Source: Saccharina japonica (lineage: Eukaryota; Sar; Phaeophyceae; Laminariales; Laminariaceae). Taken from it: a stretch of 64,000 nucleotides of DNA. Below, one piece after another: positions 1 to 12,056 of this stretch. The notes below the pieces were generated by a model. That model did not search any database and was not told where the DNA came from. It saw nothing but the letters and a program-made list of their open reading frames with translations. A program made the position numbers and the translations under genes. The first letter of the stretch is position 1. Every line of letters starts with the position of its first letter. The stretch covers positions 124,001 to 188,000 of the forward strand of contig MEHQ01002260.1 in the NCBI GenBank assembly GCA_008828725.1, given 5' to 3'.

Positions 1-60
1 GTGTTATCGGGGCCACATATGGATTGGTCGTGTATATCGTATCAGTACGGCACGGAGCGT

Positions 61-975
61 AACCGGGGGCATCGTGTGCGCGTACGAGTCATATGCGCTG
101 CGCAGTGGGGCAAGCACCTCGCTTTTGCTCGCAGTATACATCCGATGATAATGTCAGCTGAATGCCTTTCTGGGTCGTACCCTGGGGGCGGTGGAGTCAG
201 TGCTGAGTGGAGGTGTGGACAGTATCTGCGTATTATAAACCGGCAATGTCGACGACACTGTTGCTGTCAGCAATTATTATTTGTTGTGTACTTACTTCGT
301 ACAACAGGAATTCACTGATATAGGGGTTGGTTTTGCTGGCTCGGTCTGCGCCAGAGCGATCCATGTTGGCGGAACGTATCCCCAGCAACTTGCACGCGGG
401 TAATGCGTATTTCCAGGACCACACATGAGTTTCTATCGGGTCAGTGATTAACGGAGGGTGATGGGGGGGCATTGTGTACGATATGCGGGTTATGTGATAC
501 GCAGCGGAGTTAGCACCTCGCGCTCGCTTCAAGTATGCATCTGATTGAAACACCACCTCAATGATTTCTGGGCCCTACCCTCAGCACGAAAGCCTCAATG
601 CCCAATAGAGGCGTGGTCAGCCTCAGCGTCTTCCAACTCGACAATGCCAACGACACTGTTGCTGCGAGCTACATTAAACCCTCGGCCGATGCTGATGTTG
701 TGGTGTGCTTACATGATTGGTTTTGCTTACGAACGCGCTGTTGGTGTTGCTCACTTCGTCTGGGGCACAACGACAGCTGTCCGCAACCAGGAATCGCAAG
801 CAGCTTGTCGGGGTAGAATGCTTATTGTCAGGGGTATATATCCCTTGAAACAGTGAATATTGTATCAGTATGCAAAGGGGTGTGACGGGAGGGGCATCGC
901 GTACACAATGTGCGCAACCTGTGATGCGGAGCGGAGCGAGCACCTCTCTTTTGTTTTATGTATGCATCGAGTAAT
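61..975. repeat. Diverged tandem repeat, three copies
   Basis: Three degenerate direct copies of a roughly 400-bp unit. The clearest shared block lies at about 67-150, 465-546 and 890-971. Each block reads GGGGCAT..GTGTACG, then a GCGCAGCGG-like stretch, AGCACCTCGC, and a TATGCATC-like end. Spacing is about 399 and 425 bp. Reading frames across the copies are not conserved, so I regard it as non-coding satellite-like DNA that may continue to the left of the window. Confidence 0.55.
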
Positions 976-2270
976 AACGACACGTGGACCTAATGCCAAA
1001 ATATGTCAATTCGTTTCAGTGGCCAACACCAGCTATCTATCAATAACGTTGGTGACGTATCCCTCACTTCCACTCTCGCTCTGAGGGACCTGGTTGATTT
1101 GCGCAGCACAAGTCGCATGTCTAACGTTGATACACCTACGTGACGTAGGCCTCGCGTCCTGAGACATCCATCGAGAGAGCACGTCGATGCGTACGAGCGC
1201 GACGGCAAGTGTTCCAGATCATGCCGGTCCGCGCTCGCTGCAGACGTAAATCCGAGCCGAACTTTTCACGGTTTTTGAAGCGAACGCAACACCCGTGAAC
1301 GTCTCGGTGTACCTAAGTAGTAGAAGAGTACCTGTATACTTCAAATGTGTACCAGCTACTTGGAATATTTTGGTTCTGAACTATGAGTAGGAGCATATAT
1401 AAAGGTAGGAGGCGCACGGAGATAATCTCCTAAACTTTCTATGTACATCGGCCGCACCGCGTGTGGGGGATGTTGCGGGAATAGAAACTGGTATGGCATG
1501 TTCAGGTAGACAGAAAGGACAAGCGAACAAGCACAGTTCTGTCATAATATTATCGAGGAACAAGTTCGGCCGGCGCGAAACTCACGCTAACACACTTAGC
1601 TAAATGACTAAAATCAAACAACCCTGTAGGCGCAGAAACTCCCGATTGTTAACTAAGGACACGAGCAGCAGCGCTGGCGCGGGCACCCGCGGTCAGCGCC
1701 TGCATGTTTTCGGCAGCAAAGAAAAGTAGCCGGTTGATATCCGCGGACTCTCGGATGGGTGGAACTAACTCTCGGATGGGTGGAACTAGCAATAATACCT
1801 GATGCACGCGCCGGATACGGCGAATCATTCGAAATCGTGCACGAGCTCGTTACTTGGGTCAGTATACATGTCACGAAAGCTACTGGTGGGAAACGAATGA
1901 CCAGCGAGTCATGTTCTACGAAATAATAGTGTAAACGATAACATACCACGCATGCTGTGCGTTCCACGCCCCCCCTCAGTGAAATGTTTCGATAGAGCTT
2001 AGAAATAGAAACTCGGTGGATGTATCTCCACGCGAATACCCTCGTGGTGTCATCACCAACGATACATAACCTAGAGAAGAAGCGCAGTATCATCTACTGT
2101 GCGTTGAACGCCCCCCCCCCCCCTGAATTGGTATCTAGAGCCAGGAAATATCGGATATACCATGTAAACCTGCGGAAGTTTGTCCGGTGCAGTGACAAGC
2201 ATACCATTCAGATAGTTTAGTCTCCATCATACATAATGGTACATTGACGAAGTCAAGACAGGAAATGGAG
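976..2270. other. Gene-free stretch
   Basis: No coding region can be supported here. A 23-bp direct duplication containing CTCGGATGGGTGGAACTA sits at about 1751-1792. Two similar C-tract segments (GTGCGTT..ACGCCCCCCC) occur at about 1957 and 2100, suggesting another local duplication. Confidence 0.4.
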
Positions 2271-2530
2271 GACGCGTGCTACGATAGAGATAGCACTTTT
2301 TGGCTGAAATGATTTCTGAATGATCGAGCTCCTTAACCCAAATTCGGCAGACTAACTTTCATTATTTTTGTTGCACTGTTGTTCCTTGTTTGCTTCGGCC
2401 ATGGGATTTTCAATCGGATAGCACTTTTATTTTCCTCCCTTAATGATCACTTTGGGGTGAGGTGTAGAGCTCTTCAAGCAACCACCCTTAAAAGGAAAAA
2501 ACATGGCGCACCTCTATCGTAGCATGCGTC
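2271..2530 (+). mobile_element. GACGC-type MITE, copy 1
   Basis: Non-autonomous element of 260 bp. It starts GACGCGTGCTACGATAGAG and ends ATCGTAGCATGCGTC, so the ends form imperfect terminal inverted repeats of about 25 bp. The exact 4-bp duplication GGAG flanks it (2267-2270 and 2531-2534). The interior shares landmarks with the other copies: TTTTTGGCTGAA, CCTTAACCCAAATTCG, TTTTCCTCC and CACCTCTATCGTAGCATG. No transposase is present. Four-base target duplications are known for the Ginger, Sola1 and Chapaev groups, but the superfamily cannot be assigned from the ends alone. Confidence 0.85.
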
Positions 2531-2778
2531 GGAGCTCTACTTGAATATATTACACTGGGTAATCATGTGTGGTAGCTACGGCTGGTGCAACATAGCATGT
2601 GCGGTAGGCATGGCTGGTGCACATCGCCGGCGGAAAATATGTCCAGGAGGGCTCTCGCGATAACTCACCTGCGGCACATGTTTTGGTCAAACCAGTCAAA
2701 TATAGCTCACGCACGGAAATATTGTTTGTAGTCCGTGTAGCTCTCTCAGAACACCAGAGGGAAATCAATACAACGTAC

Positions 2779-3801
2779 GCAACAGCTCTCTTCCGTGGCC
2801 CATCCCCAGCGAACATATTAAATAAAATTATTATAAATACGTCAGCTGTGAGTTCAACCGATTGAATAGTAGATATTGTCGGCGAACATGTGGTTGGTGA
2901 TGGACCATACCAGAATGTTCTTCCTAGAGAGCAATGCGTGCAGAAGAGCAAAAGCTCCATCTCAAATCTCCGGAGAACAACATTCCTATAGACACGCTAC
3001 ATTTGATCAGGTACGATAAAGCTCACACACGGGCACCCAGTGACGTCCCATGGATGATAGCTCTTGCAGCTATATTTATATGTGCCCCAAAATAACCTAC
3101 TACTGCTGTAGTCCTGGTTTAGTACTGTAACTCGAGCTATACTACAGTACACAGTGCCAACTGAACTGCCCGAAGTGCGAAAAAATTCCTACAGAGCAAT
3201 ACGTACAGAAGAGCAAAAAAAAACCATCTCAAATCTCCGGAGAACAACATTCCTATAGACACGCTACATTTGAACAGGTACGATAAAGCTCACACACGGG
3301 CACCCAGTGACGTCCCATGGATGATAGCTCTTGCAGCTATTTATATATATGGCCCAAAATAACCTACTACTGCTGCGTGGGCAGTTCAGTTGGCCCTGTA
3401 GTATAGCTCGAGCTACAGTCCTAATAAAGCAGGACTACAGCAGTTTTTTGCACATCGGGCAGTTCAGTTGGCACTGTAGTATAGCTCGAGCTACAGTCCT
3501 AATAAAGCAGGACTACAGCAGTAGTAGGTTATTTTGGGCCATATATACAAATAGCTGCAAGAGCTATCATCCATGGACGTCACTGGGTGCCCGTGTGTGA
3601 GCTTTATCGTACCTGGTCAAATGTAGCGTGTCTATAGGAATGTTGTTCTCCGGAGATTTGAGATGGAGCTTTTTTTGCTCTTCTGCACGCATTGCTCTGT
3701 TGTAGGAAGAACATTCTGGTATGGTCCATCACCAACCACATGTTCGCCGACAATATGTTCAACATGTTCGCTGGGGATGGGCCACGGAAGAGAGCTGTTG
3801 C
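2779..3801. repeat. Long inverted repeat with internal duplications
   Basis: The left arm (about 2779-3115) returns as its reverse complement at about 3509-3801. GCAACAGCTCTCTTCCGTGG at 2779 pairs with the complement ending at 3801, and CCTACTACTGCTGTAGTCCT near 3115 pairs with the block at 3509. Between the arms lie a second partial left-arm copy (about 3188-3376) and two 78-bp direct copies of a GCAGTTCAGTTGG..GAGCTACAGTCC unit (3381 and 3459). The transcript could fold into a long hairpin. Open frames across it are by-products of the symmetry. Confidence 0.75.
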
Positions 3802-5999
3802 ATGCTCCAAATGGAATTTAGGTCCTTTTCCCTCCAGCACGGTGTATTTCTCGCCTCCGGAAGGTTCTGGAGAAGAGATAACGCGACGACAACTACTTGC
3901 ACTATGCCAATTTAGTTGTCAGGAGGACGAGGCTTTTACGGCATGCCCCACACCGAGAGAGAGAGCGAGCACACCCTGCTGAGCAATCGGTATATATAGA
4001 CACAGCAGCAGTGAGCAATAGATTGCAGCAGCATACAATCAATGTCGCACCCACCACAACAGTCCCCACCAAGCACCATAATTTCCGACAGCCCCCAACG
4101 TTCACACTGGCTATAATGTGAGGGGACCGTCCTGGAGTTTATCCGTTCATCCGTTGATCGCATTCGACAGGCCCTGGTGCGTCCATACTCCCCAACGTTC
4201 GACCCTTACGCTTCTTTGATTTTTCTCAGCAAAATTCCCGGGCTTGTGAGCGAGCGTATACGTTCGCACCACAAGTGTTATTAATAGTTGCCAACACATC
4301 GCGGCCCTACTCTCTCTCACACTTGGGTCTTTTTCCCCTGCCACCCCCGTATCCAGTCTTCCTTCTGTCTGTGCGCAACCAAGCACTTGACTGTTACCCA
4401 AGAAAGGAGTCGCAACCACCGGACGAGGTTGAAGAAACCAACTCACGACGACCGTCACAACGCCGTCTGCTCATACCAGGCAAGCTCACAAACACCATAT
4501 CCAAAGCTCGTAAGTGCTTCGACTGCTGTTGTTGCTGATTTGGGAACAATATGATCAGTACTAATCCTGTGACATCATAGCAGCACGGTATTTGGGGTTG
4601 CCGAAGATATTCTGTGTCTGTCAGCTAACTCGAAACTGCGGCAGCCAAGATATACCTACAAGCGTCACGTTACCACAGGACGTACATACTCGTACTGTAG
4701 TAAGGGGCGACGGAACCAAAAGAGTAAAGTGGGGCGGGTGTTGTACTTTAGCAAAGAGAATGCCGGGCTAATCAAGACAACAGATTCATGAAGCAAGAAT
4801 ATGGTGCACGTGGCGGGGTGGTTGTCCCCGACGAGGATGTCTCCTGCTTGAGTGTTCCCTCGCCGCGTGAATTGCCCTTTTTCCGATGAGGCAGTCCCGG
4901 TGTGGGGGTGATCTTGAGATCCCCCAAGAGGGCGAGGATCCCCTTTCCGATGTGTTGGATATGTGTACTGAGGATGGAAGAGGGCGCACGTACTATTAAT
5001 AGGAGTAACTGCTGTGCATGGGTTGAGGTGAAGCGTTCACAGACAACCAATCAATGGTGGCACGTACACCCCCGCATTCAAAGTTGATCAATGTTGTACA
5101 TATATGTGTTGGGCAGTGACGGCGATCTCAATGGACCCACCGCAAGCGTAACGGTGGGACGTTATATATGTTTCGGTATCCTGTACTGCTGTACAGCACT
5201 GCTGCTGTCAAAGAAAGCGGTACACGTAGCCATGCCCCGAGCATGTGGAGGTGTCGCCGTTCGTCTCCTAACTCATTGTCAAAATAAGCACGGGGGGGTC
5301 ACTGCTCGTACTCGGAGGTGTTCCTGTCACTCAGGTACTCGCACGACTCATGGGAATACCATATAGATACAGGATGGGGCTCCTTGCCGTCTTGGCATTG
5401 CATGCTTCTGGAGACCACTCACGAGTGATCCGCGTGGAGTTTCCTTTTTTACTTTGCAGCAAGCAGTGCTACGGTGATAGGGGGTTCGAAACTCTAAAAC
5501 ATAGTAACCCCCACGCGACCCCGAGATAGATAGCTACATATCGACCGAAACAAAACTATGCATTTACGCAGTTCCATCTACCGTGTACAAGCAGCGTGGG
5601 CGCGGAGCAGTACGGGTAGGATGAGCTTGCCCGCGTGCTGTACGACCCCTTTCATTATAACTCGGACACTAATAAAGCGTACACCATCCCCCAACCCTGC
5701 AGTAGTAGTGTAGTAGTGGCCGTTGCTGTAACCGTCACTTTTTACCGTCAATATCCCCCTCTGCACTCATACACTACCGGCTCTCTAATACGAAAGTGCC
5801 CCACAAGAAACTCAGCCTAAACATTTGGGGGGAAACAAGAAAGTCGACAGCTATTATACCGAAGTTAAAGTGTGGGACACACCCCTTTCTCGAACATGAA
5901 AGAGAGTCTACTAAGCCCGATTTCTGGTTTCTGATGAGCGGGCCGGTACTGTACCGTACACACTTCTCGATGGTGGTGTGATTCGATACTCCTGCGTAC
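3802..5999. other. Gene-free stretch with a possible leader exon
   Basis: No coding region is supported. About 4290-4508 is pyrimidine-rich and is followed by a good splice-donor match (CTC then GTAAGT at 4509), so it could be a non-coding leader exon of gene A or of an unrelated transcript. This is a weak guess. The rest shows short GTAC-rich and CTGCTGTA-type words only. Confidence 0.25.
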
Positions 6000-6079
6000 G
6001 TACTTAGTATATACTCAAGTACGATGTACTTAGTATATACTCAAGTACGTACGACGTACTTAGTGTATACTCAAGTACG
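6000..6079. repeat. Three copies of a 23-bp near-palindrome
   Basis: GTACTTAGTATATACTCAAGTAC is present at about 6000-6022, 6026-6048 and (with one change) 6057-6079, separated by short GTACGA-like spacers. Each unit is close to self-complementary. No gene function is implied. Confidence 0.7.
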
Positions 6080-6161
6080 TGCGTACGTACCTACGTACAC
6101 TACACCCATGAGGTTTTCTCCTTTTGGATTGCTGAGTGGTCAATGCTGAAGTCAATGCTAC

Positions 6162-6293
6162 TATTACGGGGGACCCCAGTAAACATCATATAATAGGACC
6201 ACATTTTTTTAGTAAAAATAGGGAAATATATAGGTTTTTGTGGCTTCCGTAGGTCTTGTTTACTATTACTAGCAGGTATGGTCCTCCGTAATA
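6162..6293. mobile_element. Small MITE with GGGGGACC ends
   Basis: A 132-bp segment begins TATTACGGGGGACC and ends GGTCCTCCGTAATA, giving 14-bp terminal inverted repeats with one mismatch. A related 101-bp element with GCGGGGGACC..GGTCCCCCG ends lies at 41414-41514. No protein is encoded. Confidence 0.55.
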
Positions 6294-7489
6294 CAGTTAG
6301 TTGTGCACATACATATATGATCGGATGGCAAGGATAATGATAACAATAACCATCAACATTGATTGGCACTCAATTGGGATTTGTGGCTACGGATGTACGT
6401 ACTACTGTAGTCCTCTGGACGGAAATACAAGCACCGTTGAGGGTAAAATATTTATGACAAGTGGTCCTTCGTATATTTCCGTCCAAAGTGTTGTGTTCTT
6501 TCTGGCAATCGACCTACAGCAGCAGCAGCACAACTGCAGCTGCAGTTGTGAGACATCCGCGAACAAGCAGAAAAAGCGTGTGTTTGTGGCTTCCCGATGT
6601 TGGTCTTGGGTCTTGGGTGCACAACAAATAATTATTTCCAGTTATGTCAACTGCTATCATACGTACTGGCTGGATTATTTCTGTTTCCGTCAGATGACTG
6701 GAAGAAGTAAGGACTCAAACCAAACGGAAACTTTAGAAGGAAACCTGCTCGTAGTGCTGCTGCTGCTGTGGAGCTCTACAGTAAGCGCCTGCAACTCCTA
6801 CTGAACCTGCATGCTATGCCCGCCGTTGTAATTCAGGGGCTTGCTATTATACAAATATATAACAACGACAGGTGGCTTGTGCTACTAATAGTAGACCCAC
6901 TCTACGCGTATCACGTCAGCTCGTCGGAACACTATAGTATACCTGGTATGTTTATTTCAGACTGTTAAGTATCAATTTCAATTTATTTTAATTGTTTCTC
7001 CCCCCACAAATAGACGCACACTTCCTGAATTCTACAGCCTCAGATCGTGTCCCCCTCATACGGGGTGTACACCCTACATGAGGACATATGAAATCCGTAA
7101 GTACGCGCGATCGAAGTATTACACTCAGCTAGCAAACATGAGCTTCGACGAAATCCTCGAGCTCACAGCTGTTTTTTTTGTTTTTATTTTAATATATACC
7201 TTGAGACTCGTACGCGTGCATAAGGTACGCAGCAAGCAATACCGGTAGGTACTATTGCGCGGAAAACCGGGAAAAACCGACACTTGGAATGTATGGTTTA
7301 TTGGAGCCCCAAAAAAAAAATTATTACCAGGTACGCGCTTTTTGGTCCCCATGGGAAGATTCCAAGAACTTACAATACTCATATATATATGCCGGTACGC
7401 ACATACATGCACATTAAATTCTTCTCCTGCAACACATACATACCCCACGTACCAAACATCACGTGCAAAATATACATCGTCTACTTCAA
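6294..7489. other. Gene-free upstream region
   Basis: No coding region is supported. The stretch includes a short CAGCAG run near 6520, a self-complementary CAACTGCAGCTGCAGTTG at about 6531-6548, and AT-rich DNA closer to gene A. Confidence 0.35.
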
Positions 7490-7589
7490 CGACACAAACA
7501 CATACAACCTACACCCTTATTTCCTTCCGCAACAACCAGGACCGGGCGTAGTCAAGCACATACATACCTGGGGACTGCTGTGAATTGAG
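7490..7589 (+). promoter_or_regulatory. Proximal promoter/leader of gene A
   Basis: About 90 bp directly upstream of the gene A start codon align with the same position at gene B. Shared blocks are CCTTCCGCAA (7523-7532), AGGACCGGG (7538-7546), a CAAG-CACATACAT stretch and a GGGACT block just before ATG. Homology fades further upstream. This conservation amid diverged DNA suggests the core promoter or 5' leader, but no TATA box or start site is demonstrated. Confidence 0.5.
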
Positions 7590-10500
7590 ATGACGATGTC
7601 CAAGATCAAGCTGATGGGCGCGCTGGGCGTGGGCGCGCTGACTGTGGCCGGTGTTATGGGCCAATCATCTTGCGTTCAGCTTAACGCCACGGACTTCTCG
7701 TCGTGTCCGTGCGAAGATGCTACCTTGACGTTCACTCTGGAAGGGGAGACCACCGTAGCGGCCAATACGGTAAGAGGGAAAACATTGCGTTCTATATAGG
7801 TTTGTGGTTCGTAACGCTCTCCGCCTCGAGCTCCACGGTCACAGTAAAAACTGTGGTACCCGTGGTGTATGCACTGCAAAACGTATGCCGCGGTTCCTTA
7901 CTGCAAACGAGTACATGCGCGTTTAGTAACAGGGCCCCCACACAACACATACATGTCGCGTACTACATGTCCTTTTTTTAGAGCATGGATACAATACCGT
8001 ACGAGTACTCACGTCGAGCCGTTGTCATTGTACCAGGTGCCAGGCACCTCGTACGTAGTATACATGCGGACTACTCGAACCGCAGTTAGAAATTGTTGCG
8101 AACAGCATCCACAGCAAAACAAGCAGTCTGCGGGTATGTTAATATTGTAGAGTAGCTCATACGATAGCACTGCTGATATTGTGGTATACGTGTATACTGT
8201 CGTACGTATATACTTCGTATATATTCGTATACGAGCTGTGGTTCAGGCATATCACCCAAATTTTCGTCAGTCACGAATGCCGCATGCAATAGCAACTCCA
8301 ATGTCATATATTTGGTATCATACTGACCGCCATGAACAGTAGAAGAGGGTGACGTCGCCAGTTTTTTGTTCAAGGACCTAGAACTGGCGCTACCGCTGGA
8401 AATGTGGCACAGGCCTTCGAAGTGGTCAACAATAGTCAGGCGTTTCCGTAGGAAAACATTTTTTCCCCCCCCGTTTTTGTTCTGAACGAGCCGCTTCCAG
8501 GTGGTCCAAGGCATGTTTGTACCAAGTTCCACGCAAATATTCGAAAATCTGACTGCGTATGATCATATTAAGTCATATTTAACGCCCAAAATCGATGATA
8601 TACTGAAACTAAGTTATTACGAGGCAACGCCTACTTTTGCACTTTTACCGCACAAAAGTCCAATGTCCACGCCGTTTTTTTTAGATAGGCCCTGAAATTT
8701 ATTACACGTGTTCTATGCGCCCTACCCGAGCCTTTTTACGAATGTTTTTTTTTCTGATTTTTTTCGCCGGAAATTTTGGATCTCTGAAGACCCAAACTTC
8801 CCAAAAAATTACAAAAAATTACAAAACAAACAATATCTGACGAAAAAAAACAAAAAACGAAAAACCCATCCGTTAAAGTCTCGGGTAGGGCGCATAAAAC
8901 ACGTGTGCCAAATTTCAGGGTCTATCTCCAAAAAACGGCGTGGACATTGGCCACTGACTGAATTTTCCGCGGTATACTCGAACCAGCCTGTATTACTTGT
9001 ATACGGTGTGTAGTACCAGGTATGTATTTAAATCTGCGCAGGACAGTCTACTGCGCTCGATGGTCGTCGGCATATTGCATTGATGGTTTATTGATTTAAC
9101 GTGTTGAGGCTGAACGACGTGAATGCGATACAGATGGCGCAGATACAGCTCGAGCCGGTGTATATACAGAAGGGTGTACACTTTGTGCACAGGGCTCTAT
9201 TTGTTGTTCCCGTGGCTTTCTCCTTTCGGAGCGCTTTCGAGTTCTAAACGTTGAAGCCAATGCTACACATTGTTGGATGGCAAGAATAGCAACAACAATA
9301 CGTACGATCCTGCTGTGGTGCTGATGTCAGTATTCCCAGTGATTTATTCACTGGGTGCTGTTCTGTCAAACTATTTAAATCCCCAAATCCCCTGCTTTCC
9401 AACATTGTTTTGACGTCTAATTCCATCGTTTTATAGCCATCCCCTCCCCGAAACTTGCTACTAACTAAATCCAAGTTCAATAATAAATGGATCTGTCGCC
9501 AATCAACGATCCTGATACATAGAATTTGGCTCTAACGTTTCAACCGGCACCCGAATAATCTAGCGCTAATCACGCACGAATTCAGCTTTTCATCTGTGTC
9601 ATCTGAGTTGTTTTATCGGGCTCAGCTCTTCTTGTTGCGTCAATTTTATAAGTTGATTCGTGCGCGACCAGGGCCGAGGACCTACAGCCTACTCGTACAG
9701 CAGTTAAATGCTACCAGTACAAGTTAATACTTCCCATACCGGAACCACGTACGTACGTACAACGTGCAAAAACTGGGCATACATGATGAATATCAGGCAT
9801 GGCTGCAAGCTACAACACTTAACAGGCGAAGCGGCGGGGAGCGGGTCGGGGCGCAGCCCCGACCCGTGCCCCGCCCAGCTGGCAACCTCGTGTATGCGTG
9901 TCCGTGGAATATGGTTTGGATGGCATCGCCAGGAAGCTGAGTGGGTCAAACGGTCGTTCGTGTGTATGATGCGAAGCACAATCAATCGTGTTGGTCTTGT
10001 CTCGATGGTCCATGGCCCATGCTATGGGTGAGTCCGAGTCCATAATCACGATTTCATTATCCAGGTCATCCGAAATGTAGCGCCAAATGAAACGACACAA
10101 CAAGTTACGCCGCTCGACATCGTACTTGCTTGACACTTGACACTACGAGTACGTCGTACGTATAGCGCTGAATCACCAATGTTCGCCAGACAGGCGGGGC
10201 GGCGGGGAGTGGGTCGGGGCGTAGCCCCGGCCCGCGCTCCGCCCAGCCGACATACGCCGTGCAGGAACCAAAAGGATGGCCTCATTCCGTGGATTTTTTT
10301 TTGAATGATATCGCCAGGAGGCGGAGTGGGTCTGCCAATCTCGAAGAAGTATCACTGGGACCGCATGCAGAGCAACCCCTCTGCATGCTATGCTATAGAC
10401 ATACTTACTTTTGTCTTTCTCTTGAAGTGGCCGGGTGGACCCGTCCCTGGCCTCTCAGGCCTCCCACTTTGACAACGCCTCCTTACCGCTTCATGTTATT

Positions 10501-12019
10501 ACTTGCTAATCCCTACACTAAATTCAAGTAAAAAGAACCACACGAATTTCACGATACAATGTTTTTAACACCAATTACAGGGGCGTAAAAAAAAAAAGAG
10601 AAAACGACACCACACACGTAGGAAGGTCATAATGAAAAACAAACCGGATCGCTGTGATCACAGGACGAAATGAGCGATTTTTTTTTTTTTTTCGTTTCTT
10701 GTTCCCTTTTTTTTACTTGGTTTTCGAGACCTCCCCTATTTTTTTTCGCTGGTGGGGCGGGGGGGGGGGTGATAAAAAAAAAACTTGACTTATTGTTTTC
10801 TGGGATCACAACGGTCCGGTTTCTTCCCTCCAATATAGGGGGGGGGGGGTGGTGTCGATAACTTTTTTTTTTGTGCGCCCTTGCCAATTACGAGATTTTT
10901 TTTCCACACTAAAATCTAGCTTTTTATTTCAAAGTGTCCACCAAAAAAAGTAAAAAAATGGATCTCCAAAACTGCGTTCAGAATCGAAAACGACGCAAAA
11001 CTGGGCGAGTTAGCGGTTTTTACACTAATTTCAGATAAAAAGTGAAAAGCTCCGAAAAACAATGATCGGGAAAAAAAAAATTGTTTTTGGCCGATACAAG
11101 GGCTGCGCGTGGGCTAATCCTTATAACTTTTGTCTTTCTCTTGAAGTGGCCGGGTGGACCCGTCCCTGGCCTCTCAGGCCTCCCACTTTGACAACGCCTC
11201 CTTACCGCTTCATGTTCTCACTTGCTAATCCCTACACTAAATTCAAGTAAAAACAACCACACGAATTTCACGATACAATGTTTTTAACACCAATTACGAG
11301 ATTTTTTTTTCCACACTAAAACCAAGCTTTTTATTTCAAAGTGTCCACCAAATAAAGTAAAAAAAATGGATCTCCAAAACTGCGTTCAGAATCGAAAACG
11401 ACCCAAATCTGGGCGAGTTAGCGGTTTTTACACTAATTTCAGATAAAAAGTAAAAAGCTCCGAAAAACAAAGATCGGGAAAAAATTGTTTTTTTGGCTGA
11501 TACAAGGGCTGCGCGTGGGCTAATTCTTATAGTAAAATCAAGTCGAAATATCCACAATAATTTCAAGATAAAAAATCCACACAAATTTCAAGAATTTGTT
11601 TTTCTACACTAAAATCAAGTTTTGTTTTTAAAGGGTCCAAAAACACGAAACAAAATGGTCTTCATAATCCAAAACGACCCAAAACTGAGCGAATTAGCCC
11701 TTCTTACACTAATTTCATGACAAGAAGCTCCGAAAAAGACGAATCAGTAAAACATGTGTGTGTGTGTTTTTTCCGATACAAGGGCTCCGCGTGGGTGCCG
11801 GCATAATGCTACCAGGGCTCTGCATCGATGCCGGCATTTTTTTTTTGTCCGCTATACCGGCCCCGCTCTGGCATATAGTTCGGCGTACTGCTCTGCTGCT
11901 GTAGCACATGTTGGGTGTGTGGGTGGGTGAATGGGTGGGTGGGTGTGTGGGTAGGTGGGTGGGTGTTTTTTGTTGTCGTTGCTGTTGCTGTAGTTGTCGA
12001 TCTGTTGTTTGTCACACCA

Positions 12020-12056
<37 letters not shown>

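Noticed and set aside
2550..3982. Frames of 80-136 codons on both strands
   Set aside because: They mirror each other because of the inverted repeat at 2779-3801. No protein similarity is recognisable.
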